Shown in pieces: positions 9,866 to 19,972 of a stretch of DNA of 39,000 nt. The stretch is taken from assembly GCA_025435555.1 (NCBI GenBank), contig JAIWWG010000164.1:1-39000 (forward strand), read 5' to 3'. Below the pieces are notes generated by a model. It saw only the letters and a list, made by a program, of their open reading frames with translations. It was not told the DNA's origin and made no database searches. The DNA is from Chytriomyces cf. hyalinus JEL632. Taxonomy: Eukaryota; Chytridiomycota; Chytridiomycetes; Chytridiales; Chytriomycetaceae. Position 1 is the stretch's first letter, and every line of letters begins with the position of its first letter. Both the position numbers and the translations under genes were made by a program.

Positions 9866-10402
9866 ATGATCATCGTCCAAGCCACCTCGCAGCATGTTCC
9901 CGCGCTTGCCAACATGGCCAAAGAGACCTACGTCGAAAACTTTGCCCACCACTACACTGCTGAGAAGCTGGACGCCCATGTCGCAAAGCAATACACGCAT
10001 GCGCAAATTCAAGCCGATTTGGACAATGGCGATCAAGTGTACTTCTTGTGCAATGACACGGATCCAGGCGCCTTGAATCCGCTTGGATTTTGCCAGACTC
10101 GGTGCAAGGCTCCAAGCCAAGTGAGTTTAGAGTTGTCGGTTGAGTATCCCGAACCATGTTGGGAGGTTCGCAGGTGCTATGTGCTGCGAGGCAATCAAGG
10201 CAAGAATGCGGGCTCGTTGCTATTTGAAGCTGTGCTCTCAAAGATGAAGGAGGCTGGAGCAGCGACAGTCTGGCTGTTGGTTTTGAATGAGAACATCAAA
10301 GCACAACGGTTTTACGAAAAGTTTGGACTCGTGAACACGGGCCGTTCATTTTTCTATAACGCTGGACCAACGAGTCTGTTTGTGAAGCCCATTCCACACT
10401 GA
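9866..10402 (+). CDS. GNAT-family N-acetyltransferase, copy 2
   Basis: Single exon, 178 residues from the ATG at 9866 (MIIVQATSQHVPALANMAKE). An in-frame start at 9800 exists, but similarity to copy 1 begins at 9866, so the later Met is chosen. It has the same motifs as copy 1: RRCYVLRGNQGKNAGSLLF for acetyl-CoA binding and KAQRFYEKFGLVNTG near the C-terminus. Relative to copy 1 it lacks three residues near position 31 (KLEKLEAHV against KLDAHV). Both copies are open and show mostly conservative replacements, so both look functional. The substrate is unknown. Confidence 0.9.
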   Translation: MIIVQATSQHVPALANMAKETYVENFAHHYTAEKLDAHVAKQYTHAQIQADLDNGDQVYFLCNDTDPGALNPLGFCQTRCKAPSQVSLELSVEYPEPCWEVRRCYVLRGNQGKNAGSLLFEAVLSKMKEAGAATVWLLVLNENIKAQRFYEKFGLVNTGRSFFYNAGPTSLFVKPIPH

Positions 10403-10485
10403 GTAAACTGTCAAGCGTTAAAGTGTGGTTCAGTTCAAAGAAAAATACATCCGAAACATTCATCTCGAATCCTGCCACATCTCAG

Positions 10486-12238
10486 ATGGACGCCAACGAA
10501 TCCGAACTTGCGACCAATGCTGCAGACCAAATCGATGAACTCGAATCCTTGCGAGCCATCTTCAGCAGCGACTCGGAACCAGGCACCGTCAGTTGGAACG
10601 GCGTCTCACCCGTCGTAGGAAGGGTCTCTGTGCGCATACAGCTGGGAGACCAAACGGAGTGGAGCATCCATGATGAGAGGTGAGCCATGGAGTGCGTTAA
10701 TGGAGATGCCCGATGATCGCGATTAGTAACCACGTCTATCAGCAACAAGATGAGTCATCGCATCCAGTCTCTGCCTCCTATCTCGCTATTATTTGCTCTG
10801 CCATCAACATACCCATCGCATGCACTGCCATCACTCGCTGTTACGGCAGACTGGCTCTCGAACAAGCAGCGACACTTGCTGACGAACCAGCTCAACAGCA
10901 TTGCAAACAGCAGTCCGAATTGTCCGATCTTGTTTGAACTGGTGTGCTTCATCCAATCCGAATCTGCGCAATTTCTGAGCCTGGTCGACATCGAAAACAA
11001 CGCCATATCTCTCGACATTGACAGCACCGACTCCAACACCATCGAAACCATCCTGGAACACGACAGGAAACACCGCGACCGACTCTTTGCCAACGAAACA
11101 ATCACGTGTGGAATCTGCCTCGATTCAAAGCTCGGCGCCAATTCTTTTAGGTTCTTGACCTGTGGCCACGCGTACTGCAAAGCGTGTCTTGTCGACTACT
11201 TTACAATCCATATCGCGGAAAAGAATGTTCTTCAAGTTACATGTCCATCATCAACATGCAAAAAAGAACCAAACGCAGCATCTCGAAATGCTTCAGTGTC
11301 GTCAGTTCAACCGCTACCCCCTCATACGCTCGCAGCACTGCTTCCTGCGGCAATGATTGAAAAGTACGAATCACTCTTGAAAATGCACGATCTGCTTCAG
11401 AAACCGAATCTGACGTATTGCCCGCGTCAAACATGCCAAGCACCAACCCTCAAAGACCCGGACGAGGAGAAGTTGTGTATATGTCCAGAGTGTAGCTACG
11501 CGTTCTGTTTCTTTTGCAACCGGACCTGGCATGGGTAAAAAACACCATTGTTGTCTCAGTTGAAAGAACACTGATCAACTTTGAAACCAGTTACGCAGCA
11601 TATTGCCAAATCCGACACCTGAGCGTCGTGGCGGCAGAATACGCAGCCGCAGATGAATCGAAACGAAGCGTGATGGAAATCAAATACGGCAAAAAGTTGC
11701 TCGAAAAAGCGATCCGCGAACTTGAAGAAGATAAACTAAACAGCGCATGGATGAAGGATAACGCGCAAGCATGTCCAAATTGTCGCGTGATGGTACAGAG
11801 GAGTGAGGGTTGTTGTCACATGGTTTGTATGCTTTAAGTTCTGAGATTGTTTTTCTTTGTATTGTTTTTCTCAACGCGTCTTTTTTTACTGTTGAACAGA
11901 CTTGCATGACGTGTGGAACACACTTTTGTTTCTTGTGCGGCCAACATCTCAACAAAAGTAACCCCTATCAGCACTACAACACACGTGGCTCGTCCTGTTA
12001 CGGAAAACTGTTTGAAGGCGCCATCGTCAGAAACAATGACCCATTTGGGGAAGACGGCTTTCATGCTGAAAATGAACCTCCCGCAGATGGTGGTGCTGGA
12101 AATGAACCCGCCGTTGGAGAAGAAGTAGGGAATGAGGTTGATGACGGGATTGAATTCCAAGACTTTCTTGGAGTTGATGATTTTGTGGTGGATGAACAGG
12201 GATTTGTTATGCCAGCGCGGTGGAGGAGGACGCGGTGA
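10486..12238 (+). CDS. RWD-RBR E3 ubiquitin ligase (RNF14-like), copy 1
   Basis: Four exons (10486-10679, 10743-11534, 11591-11822, 11900-12238) join in phase to about 518 residues. RBR ligases take ubiquitin from an E2 onto a RING2 cysteine and then pass it to a substrate. Order: RWD domain (about 10-150; IDELESLRAIFSSD), RING1 (CGICLD...CGHAYCKACL, from about 187), IBR (YCPRQTCQAP...CICPECSYAFCFFC), and RING2 (CPNCRVMVQRSEGCCHM then CMTCGTHFCFLC) with the predicted catalytic Cys about 403 in EGC. The layout is that of RNF14/ARA54. The tail after RING2 is acidic. The last codon context, CG|GTGAGT, could instead be a donor to a short extra exon ending near 12396, so the C-terminus is not certain. 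Confidence 0.9.
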
Positions 12239-12801
12239 GTATTGACTTTCAGTGTATTTTTAGAAATGGACAGTAAAAAGTGGCCAAGTTGCAACATTAT
12301 TATCCACTCATTCATAGTGTACTTGACTGTTTCCAACTCTAGCGTTTCTCCCTACTTCCCGTTACTGCCCAAAGTCTTCTCCAAACACATTTACTAATCG
12401 TTCAAATATTTGAGCTTCTTCACCAAAAATAAACAAATCAATCGACAGGCCTATTACAACATCCGCTTCCCATCTTGAATAAAAAAGCATGAAGGTATTT
12501 TCCTTCATGAGGAAAGCCCTTTTTTCCCCAAGTTCAACCAAAAGAAGTAGCTGATTCCGAGTTCTTCATTTTTTTCTTCTACGTTAGGGATATGCCGCTT
12601 GTAAAGCTCACACGGACACAAGACATCCGAGCTTTCACGTTGGTTTCCTTGGCATCCAGATCGTATATGTGGGACAAAGCCACCTCAGGGGCCAGCGACC
12701 GGGTGCGGGGTGCATCCTGATGGGGAGGGCCAGGGTGCGTTAGAGAGCCCGGGGGACACCAAGGGGCCACCTCCAAAGAATTTGAGTTCCTGGCACAGTT
12801 T
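12239..12801. other. Intergenic spacer after RBR copy 1
   Basis: No convincing gene. A hairpin CATGAAGG/CCTTCATG (12488-12495 and 12502-12509, 6-nt loop) lies between A-rich and T-rich runs and may mark a transcript end. Short open frames on both strands near 12590-12880 match nothing I recognise. Confidence 0.5.
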
Positions 12802-13053
12802 TCAACCACGTAGAGAACACCGCAAGACAGGATACTGTGTGCAAGATCCGGAGCAGAATACGTGGAAATCCAGAGAGACGCCATCAGACTCTGGGAATAT
12901 TTGAAAACCAGCAGGGTTTATTGCAGCCGTTCTTTGACCAGATTTTTTCCATTTCTCGATCTTTGCTTTCGCCGCAGCGACATATGATCGGGCCACTTAA
13001 ACAGCGGCTGCAGCTGCGGCAACTGCTTGTTGAGCGTTGACAATGTCTGCCAT
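12802..13053 (-). pseudogene. Possible relic of a small Ala-rich protein gene
   Basis: From an ATG at 13053 the minus strand reads MADIVNAQQAVAAAAAAV, then an in-frame TAA, then VARSYVAAAKAKIEKWKKSG in the same frame. The continuing frame is open to 12802. The residues on both sides of the TAA are Ala/Lys-rich and coding-like, so one nonsense change in a small gene is the simplest reading. A short intron across the TAA or a chance match is possible. Not recognised. Confidence 0.25.
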
Positions 13054-13468
13054 ATCTCGAGTTTTTTTTCAAAGTGAAACAAACAAAAAAAAAAATTTCC
13101 ATTTTGGTTGCAAATACCATGTCAGTGGTACAGTTCTTGGGGAAGCGTGTGGGACTTTGCACAGCATCGCGGTCGGAGAAACAGATATGCATGTCGGTAC
13201 AAGCGGTCATTTTTTTGTGTGGGTTTTGCTTGCTTTTTGTCATCCAGTTTTTCAGACTTCTTTTTTGGTAATCTTTTCCCTGGTTGTCAAAGATTCCTTC
13301 TCAGGCGCAGTCGCAATCTTTGCGCAACAGCGCAATTGCTGAGAAAACGATCAGGGTTCTTTTTCACTGCTGTGCATTGCCACATTATTCTGTCATGTGG
13401 CGCAGTCAACAAAGAACAAACCAAATGCAAGAACACAAAACTTCGCCCATCATTCTGACGTCGAACAA
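13054..13468. other. Spacer upstream of RBR copy 2
   Basis: Low-complexity stretch with T8 and A11 runs (13063-13097) and T-rich tracts to 13270. Open frames here are short and have no recognisable content. It probably contains the promoter of RBR copy 2. Confidence 0.45.
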
Positions 13469-15060
13469 ATGGAGATATGCGAATCCGAGCTTGCGACCAA
13501 TGCGGCAGATCGAATCGATGAACTCGAATCCTTGCGAGCCATCTTCAGCAGCGACTCGGAACCAGGCACCGTCAGCTGGAACGGCGTCTCACCTGTCGTA
13601 GGGAAAGTATCTGTGCGCATACAGCTGGGAGACCAAGCAGAATGGAGCATTCATGATGATGGGTGAGCCATGGAGTGCGTTACTGAGATATCCGACGATC
13701 CTGATTCGTAAACATACTTCTCAGCAACAACATGAGTCACCGTATCCAGTCTCTGCCTCCAATCTCGCTATTAGTTGCACTGCCACCGACATATCCATCG
13801 CATGCACCGCCATCTCTCGCTGTGACGGCAGACTGGCTTTCGAACAAACAGCGACACTTGCTGACGAACCAACTCAACAGCATTGCGAACAAGCAGTCCC
13901 AACTTGTCCGATTCTTGTTTGAGCTGGTTTGCTTTATCCAATGCGAATCTGCGCAATTTCTGAGCCTGGTCGACATCGAAAACAACACCATATCTCTCGA
14001 CATTGACAGCACCGACTTCCAACACCATCGAAACTATCCTGGAACATGACAGGAAACACCGGGACCAACTATTTGCCAACGAAACAATCACGTGTGGAAT
14101 ATGCCTCGATTCAAAGCTCGGCGCCAATTCTTTTAGGTTCTTGACCTGTGGCCACGCGTACTGCAAAGCATGTCTTGTCGACTACTTTACAATCCATATC
14201 ACCGAAAAGAATGTTCTTCAAGTTACGTGTCCATCTTCGTCATGCAAAAAAGAACCAAACGCAGCATCTCGAAATGCTTCAGTGTCTTCAGTTCAACCGC
14301 TACCTCCTCATACGCTCACAGCACTGCTTCCTGCGGCAATGATTGAAAAATACGAATCACTCTTGAAGATGCATGACTTGCTTCAGAAACCGAATCTAAC
14401 ATACTGTCCGCGTCAAACATGTCAAGCGCCGACCCTCAAAGACCCGGATGAGGAGAAATTGTGCATATGTCCAGAGTGCAGTTACGCGTTTTGTTTCTTT
14501 TGCAACCGGACCTGGCATGGGTAATGAATACCGCTGTTGTCTCAGGTGAAGAAAAAGCTGACTTGCTGACAACTCAGATACGCGTCATATTGCCCAATTC
14601 GACACTTGAGCGCTGTGGCTGAAGAGTACAGGACTGCCGATGAATCACAGCGGCGTCTATTGGAACTCAAACATGGCAAAAAGGCGTTCGAAAAGGCTAT
14701 TCTCATGATTGACGAGGACGAGCTCAACGGGTTATGGATGAAGGAAAACGCACAGGCATGTCCGAAATGCCGTGCCATGGTACAGAGAAGCGAGGGATGC
14801 AATCATATGGTTTGTGCTTTTTGTTCTTTCGCTCATATCCTCTGTCGCAGACTAAAAACAATTTCAGACTTGTAGAAATTGTGCCACGCATTTCTGTTTC
14901 CTGTGTGGGAGAGCAGCTCAACAAGATGACCCCGTACCAGCATTATAGCATACGTGGCTCACTCTGTTATGGGAAAGTGTGGGAGGGAACCGGGAGCGGA
15001 TTTGACGAACACGAAGACATTGGCGTTGAAATTGATCCCGTGGTGCAAGAAGTTGCTTGA
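13469..15060 (+). pseudogene. RWD-RBR E3 ubiquitin ligase, copy 2, two +1 frameshifts
   Basis: Colinear with copy 1 in exons (13469-13662, 13725-14520, 14578-14809, from 14868), splice sites and domains (RWD, RING1, IBR, RING2 with EGCNHM). Two insertions break the frame. An extra T at about 14016 in the DSTDSNTIET block ends the first frame soon after, between RWD and RING1. An extra base near 14903-14915, just after FCFLCG in RING2, shifts the C-terminal tail. Translation from the RWD start would stop before any RING, leaving only the RWD domain. A downstream ATG at 14003 could start a RING-only protein, but it too would run into the second shift. The tail after the second shift is still recognisable (TPYQHYSIRGSLCYGK), so decay is recent. 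Confidence 0.75.
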
Positions 15061-15190
15061 ACGGAATCTTTATTCAGAGGTGCGAATTCGTGTCCACCTG
15101 CTCATGGTTTGGCGGCTTCGTGTTCCCGATCTGGTAATTATTTAACATAAAATCGAGACGACAAATAAAATAAACCCAAAAAAACCAACA

Positions 15191-17577
15191 ATGGAAGTGC
15201 ACCGCTCATACCGAGAGAGCATTGCAGAGCTCACGTTCAACAGCCGACCCATCATCACCTCCCTCACAATCATTGCCGGCGAGAACTTGGCACACGCAAA
15301 CGTGATTGTCGATGTGATCGAAGCCCAGCTGAGAAACGTAAATTATTCAAATTGACCTCCCTATTCTGTCGTCCTTCATCTCCGCTGCGACTGTGGCCTC
15401 TCCCACTCTCAACGCCGCATTAAAACATACAACACATCACACAACCAGGTCGCTCCGAACATGAAACTACCCATTCTCTACCTCATGGACTCTATCTGCA
15501 AGAACATTGGCCCAGTCTACTCCTCTCTATTCTCCCGTAACCTGTTTGCATCCTTTTCCAATGCCTACGCGGCAGTGTCTCCAGCCGATAGGGAAAAATT
15601 TCGAAAAGTCGTCAACACTTGGAAATTGGCGGATCCAAAGACTGGCGGGGGCAGGCCTTTATTTGGAGCACAGTTGACGGGTCAGTTGGAAGCATTCATG
15701 ATGACTTGTGGTATTGGTGGTGGCGGATCGCACTCTGGAGTTCAGCAGAATATGTCAGGCGGATGGAGGCCTCCGCGCGCAAATGTGGTGAGTTGATATA
15801 TCCTTTCCAAAGTTATTCGATAGGTGTCGTCTTTGGCTGTGCGATAGGCGTCGTTTCTTGGAAGATTGGAAACATCACAAATTGTGAAGATCCTCTTCCA
15901 ACGTCATCAGACACTCGATGGGATTAAGAAAAATGAATGGATTCGATTGAAACAATAAATCGAGCAGCGGTCTTGATTTGCCGCCTTACTTTATTTGATT
16001 TGATCGTGTTCTGTCGTTTTGAATCGTTTCTTTTTTTTGTTTTCTTTCTTTTCTTTTCTTTATCTCTGTTCTAAAGCGGCCTTCTCAGGATATGCGGTAA
16101 CGTTGCTTTTCTGATTTCTTTTTTATTGTGAAATGTCTTACTCGATTCTGTTTTTGTTCTTTGTCACGCGTTTTCATCAACCAGCAACCCCGCCCAACCC
16201 TTCCAGTCACGACCACCCCAGCAAAGCCGTCAACAAATTCCCCCACAAGGCTACCAATCAAGCAACAGGCAACCGCAGCGACCACCTTCCCAAGCTTTCA
16301 CCACACCCGGTCCTCCCCGTCCTGCATTATCTGTTTCAAGCATCATTCTGCAGCAGCAGATTCAAGCCTTGCTCACGCAAAAGCAAAACGCGGTGCTATT
16401 GAATGCAAGAGATACGGCGAGTCGAGACCAAATTTCAATTTTGACTCAGGTAAGATACGATTTTTCTTGCCGGTTGCTACCAACACCTTATTTTTTTATT
16501 GCCCCCGCTCAGCTCCTCGTCCACGTTGGAAGCGCGTCTTTAAGCGATTCAGATTTACAAACCATCTCTCAGAGCCTCACATCCATGATGCAACCACCAC
16601 CCTCCATTGGTCAGAGTCCAAATCCAATGTTACCAGTCGCAGCTCCACCGGCGCTGCAACCGATTGCTCCACTCGTTTTCCCAACGAATGTGATGGGAAG
16701 TAGTATGATTCCCGGGTATTCAAACCGCGATTCAAACTACGCAACAGTGAAATTGGAGGAGCGGTATGCGCCGAGGAATAACGGGAATGGTGCATCGAAA
16801 GCGGATCCGTCCAAGAAGGTGGATTTGATTCAAGTTAAGCTGACGAACGCGGATATCAACAGGTTTCTCATAATGTTTCCTCATCTATTAAGCGTTTTCG
16901 ACAGACAGTCTGTGGAAGAGCCAATATATTAATGATCCATATTGTATGTTCTCCCCATCAGGACTATCCATAAAGCCTTCGCAATCTTGTATGACCCATC
17001 CACACTCCAATGTAAACAATGCGGCATGCGATTCCCAGGACACACGGACCTCGGCCGCAAAAAGAACTCTGCTCACCTGGATTGGCATTTCCGTCAAAAC
17101 AAACGTCTTCGCGAAAAGGGTGGCCGGCGCGCTGTGTGTCGTGAATGGTATTTGGATGAACCTACATGGATCAAGGAAGATCTGAACCCGGAGGCTGTGG
17201 ATGTGGAAACGACGGATAAAGCTGGAGATTTGTTTGCAACTGGAGCAGGTGGTGGAGCAGCTGCTGTTCTTGTGGAAGAAGTTGTGGTGCAACATGATAT
17301 TCCTGCTGAAGGGGAAGCGGATATGCAGTGCTGCATTTGTAAGGAAACGCTGGAGCAGTATTATAACGAAGATGAGGATTTATGGATGATCAAAAACGCG
17401 TTGAAAGTGAACGGCGTGGTGAGTTTCTTTTTTAATTTCGTTTCCGAGATCTCTGGACTGACATCTTTGTTCCAGCTCTACCATCAGTCGTGCTACTCAA
17501 TTTCGAGCGGGGAAAATGTAAAGAGAAAGCTGGATGATGGGTTGGCTGAAGGGGATGCGAAGAAGCTGCGACTGTGA
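15191..17577 (+). CDS. PCF11: PCF11-like mRNA cleavage/termination factor
   Basis: Predicted exons 15191-15337, 15449-15787, 16089-16096 (8-nt microexon), 16185-16449, 16513-16862, 16962-17418 and 17476-17577 join in phase to about 555 residues. PCF11 is a subunit of cleavage factor IA; it binds the RNA polymerase II C-terminal domain and links 3'-end cleavage to termination in the nucleus. Order: CID domain (about 1-135; LTFNSRPIITSLTIIAGENL, KLPILYLMDSICKNIG), a Gln/Pro-rich middle, QIQALLTQKQNAV, then a first zinc finger (CKQCGMRFPGHTDL, HLDWHFRQN), the conserved REWYLDEPTW, and a second finger (CCICKETLEQYYNEDEDLW with YHQSCY). It ends in a basic KRKLDDG...KKLRL stretch that looks like an NLS. 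The last exon overlaps the 3' end of deoxyribose-phosphate aldolase. Confidence 0.9.
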
Positions 17578-18401
17578 TTTCTACTTTTCCTCATTTCATT
17601 CATATCCCCTGGAAGCGGTTCTTCGTATGTCTCTTTATCAATAAACTGCCATGTATGAAGCAGTCCTTTATTCTTCGCTGTAGCTAAAAGCCTTCCAACA
17701 ACGAACTCGCACCAATTCGAAAGTGTGGACACGCAAACTGTTTCGCCTAGAGCAGCAAACTCCTCGGCACTTTCGCGTGTCTTTACGCCTCCAGAAACCT
17801 TCAATCCAACAAACTCTAATTTGCCCGCATCTCGAATGGCCTCGAGCATTGTAGTTGCAGCTGTAACCGTGGCACCGGTGAATCCATTCTTGCCGGTGCT
17901 CGTCTTGAGGTAATAAACCGTGTCCGGATCGACAAATGCTGCAAGCACAAGGTCGCATGCCTTTCTTAAGTCCTTTTCGGGAATGGCTCCCGTCTCGAGA
18001 ATGACTTTAACCGCAATCTTCTTTGTGACGCCGGCCTTCTTGATTGCATCTAGGACCCAAAGCACTGGGTGGACTGCCTCGTCAAAGCGACCCTCGTTGA
18101 ATGCTTTGTAGTTCCAGACAACATCAATCTCATCAACACCGTCTGTGATGGACTTTGCAGATTCAGCAAGAACAGACTCCTGCGTTTCGTTGCCGTTGGG
18201 AAAGTTGACGACAGTTGCGACAGTGAGGGATGCATGTGCAGCCTTGACTTCAGAGATGCGTTCCGAGTAGAGACAGACGCAGGCAGTGTTGAGACGCACG
18301 GCCTTTGCAGACAGAGCGGCGATGGAGTCGGTGGTTTCTGCGGTGCGGTCGAGGGATGTGAGGTCCACTTGATGGACCCAGGATGGGACTGTGACGCTCA
18401 T
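17493..18401 (-). CDS. Deoxyribose-phosphate aldolase
   Basis: Single exon, 302 residues from MSVTVPSWVHQVDLTSLDRT. The enzyme splits 2-deoxyribose 5-phosphate into glyceraldehyde 3-phosphate and acetaldehyde in deoxynucleoside breakdown. The class I TIM-barrel motifs are present: DEIDVVWNY (Asp about 93), YYLKTSTGK (Schiff-base Lys about 166) and GLKVSGGVKT (second active-site Lys about 201). The C-terminus after about residue 230 is longer than usual and not recognisable, and its last 28 codons are antisense to the final exon of PCF11. Either the two coding ends truly overlap or a small intron shortens this gene. A TATA-like ATATATAAC lies about 65-75 bp upstream of the ATG on the coding strand. 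Confidence 0.93.
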   Translation of the reverse strand: MSVTVPSWVHQVDLTSLDRTAETTDSIAALSAKAVRLNTACVCLYSERISEVKAAHASLTVATVVNFPNGNETQESVLAESAKSITDGVDEIDVVWNYKAFNEGRFDEAVHPVLWVLDAIKKAGVTKKIAVKVILETGAIPEKDLRKACDLVLAAFVDPDTVYYLKTSTGKNGFTGATVTAATTMLEAIRDAGKLEFVGLKVSGGVKTRESAEEFAALGETVCVSTLSNWCEFVVGRLLATAKNKGLLHTWQFIDKETYEEPLPGDMNEMRKSRNHSRSFFASPSANPSSSFLFTFSPLEIE

Positions 18402-18493
18402 GATGTGTGTTGAGTCAGATTTGTTTGTTCCGGTTTTACCCGGACCCTTACTTGGGCTTGATACAAGTTATATATGGGGCGAATGGAGGATGG

Positions 18494-18512
18494 CGTCCGG
18501 CGGAGCCGGACG
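18494..18512. repeat. GC-rich perfect hairpin upstream of the aldolase
   Basis: CGTCCGGC (18494-18501) and GCCGGACG (18505-18512) form 8-bp arms around a GGA loop, next to a CTCCGCTCCGCTCCG run. Its base composition is far above the surrounding sequence. It lies about 95 bp upstream of the aldolase ATG. Confidence 0.85.
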
Positions 18513-18637
18513 GCCCTCCGCTCCGCTCCGACGCTTAGAGGCAAGCGCACCAAGGAAAAGAAACTTGTGTTGAATCGTGCTTTATTAAACTATTTTTTTT
18601 TGAAATTGCGTTCAATAAACATGTTCATACTTGCGTT

Positions 18638-19353
18638 TTATAGCATATTTCCATTGCTCACAGATCTTGTTGACTTTTCGGTGGCTGCAGATTTTTTCAA
18701 ACAGTCTTTGGTGGTCCCATTGCATTTGAATGTACGTTGAGGAATCAGGTTGCACATGCTGCAAACCTTGCTGCAGCTTGTATTCAAACCCTTGCAGGCT
18801 TTCTTTTTTCCTTTGCATGACGCGCAAGACTTCGATGAATCAGCTGCAATTTCGCCTTCAAGTAAAATTGATTTTTCCGTTGGCTGCGGCACAACTGAAG
18901 CATTGACTGGCAGATTGAAGCTGCTTTTGATGATTGACATTGAAGTACAGATTCCACTGGAGAGGCAGCAACAAATGGAGAATCAAGAGCATTGGAAGGA
19001 ACTGTTGGCTGCGTAATCTGGGGATTTGGCTGTGTGATCTGGGCACTTGGCTGCATGACCTCGGTACTTGGCTGCGTGATCTCGGTACTTGGCTGCGTGA
19101 TCTCGGTACTTGGCTGCGTGATCTCGGTACTTGGCTGCGTGATCTTGGTACTTGGCTGTGCAATCTGGACACTCATGGCAGTGAAAGATGGTTGCTGTGC
19201 TGCACTGGATCTTGCAGAAATTCTCTGACTCCAACGTCCATGTGCCAAAGCAATTGAATTCTTGGTCAATTGACCAATCCGGGAGTGTTGAATATCAGTC
19301 TCAAGTGATGGAGCACTGTTTACTTCAATAAAGGTTAATTCTCCCTGATTCAT
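18638..19353 (-). CDS. Hypothetical protein locus: heptapeptide repeats plus a Cys-rich region
   Basis: From an ATG at 19353 (MNQGELTFIEVNSAPSLETD) the minus strand encodes a polar protein with about eight 7-residue units of the type ITQPSTE. Downstream, a second frame starting near 18940 encodes a Cys-rich stretch (CASCKGKKKACKG, then CSKVCSMCNLIP and C-x7-C) ending at 18638. The two frames overlap and differ by one base. I could not find a convincing splice pair, so they may be one frameshifted gene, one gene with an unusual intron, or two genes. No signal peptide or membrane helix is seen and no family is recognised. The spacing of the cysteines suggests metal binding. Confidence 0.4.
19005..19172 (+). 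repeat. 21-bp minisatellite, about 8 units
   Basis: The unit CTGCGTGATCTCGGTACTTGG is repeated head to tail; the central units are identical at the nucleotide level and the outer ones diverged. The unit length is a multiple of three, so it keeps frame on the minus strand, where it encodes the ITQPSTE heptad. Confidence 0.92.
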
Positions 19354-19603
19354 CTCTTATTCTCTACTGCAGATAAAGAAGAGTCACGCACCTCACCATT
19401 CCACCAACCTCAATACATATGGGCATGAATTATGACATTGAGTAGGGTAAACGTCTAGTTGATACTATAACAAGGAATGAATACACGAATACTCGTATTC
19501 TATAAAGGGTGCAGACTTGTAGATGATGATAGCTTATTCTACTACATGATTTCAACTATTCTTGCTCTGATCAAGCATAAACATGGTTGACAGTAATTGT
19601 TTG

Positions 19604-19608
19604 GAATT
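19604..19608. repeat. Target site duplication, left
   Basis: GAATT directly before the 5' LTR, repeated exactly at 25070-25074 directly after the 3' LTR. Five bases is the length expected for Ty3/gypsy integrases. Confidence 0.95.
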
Positions 19609-19884
19609 TGTTACGTAATCTGTCGGATTACGTCAAGCGTCTCTAATTGAGAACAATGGACACCCTTTTTCTTGACCGAACACAATGACACACCCTCCAC
19701 AATGCCCCATCACCAATCGTTTACTTCCTCTTTATTCTGTAACGCTATTTAAAGCGTGCAATATCACCTCAATAAAGATCAGTCTCCTCTCAATCTTCTC
19801 TCTGTTCTTAGCACTCTCCAACTCAATCCAAACTCCTTAATTGATCACGTAGCCACGCCGCAGCTCTTGGTCAATTCCCTATCA
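19609..19884 (+). repeat. 5' LTR
   Basis: 276 bp, TG...CA. A TATA-like CTATTTAAAGC (about 19746-19756) followed by AATAAA (about 19771) gives the expected promoter and polyadenylation signals inside the LTR. Confidence 0.96.
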
Positions 19885-19886
19885 AT

Positions 19887-19893
19887 TGGTAGC
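19887..19893 (+). promoter_or_regulatory. Primer binding site, initiator tRNA-Met type
   Basis: TGGTAGC starts two bases after the LTR. It is complementary to the GCUACCA 3' end found in eukaryotic initiator tRNA-Met, the primer used by Ty1 and Ty3. The match beyond seven bases cannot be tested here. Confidence 0.7.
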
Positions 19894-19972
19894 ATCGGAA
19901 ATCCCTCCGTCCAAGAAACCTCCAACCAACCGTCTAAGTCCTAAAGAAATACTTGCCTTCCAGCCGTCCATA

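Noticed and set aside
12488-12509. CATGAAGG/CCTTCATG hairpin as a bacterial-type terminator
   Set aside because: The hairpin is real, but the context is eukaryotic; at most it marks an mRNA 3' structure.
18934-19257. Plus-strand frame with LRDLGTW repeats
   Set aside because: It is the antisense reading of the 21-bp minisatellite. The minus-strand reading has better flanking coding content.
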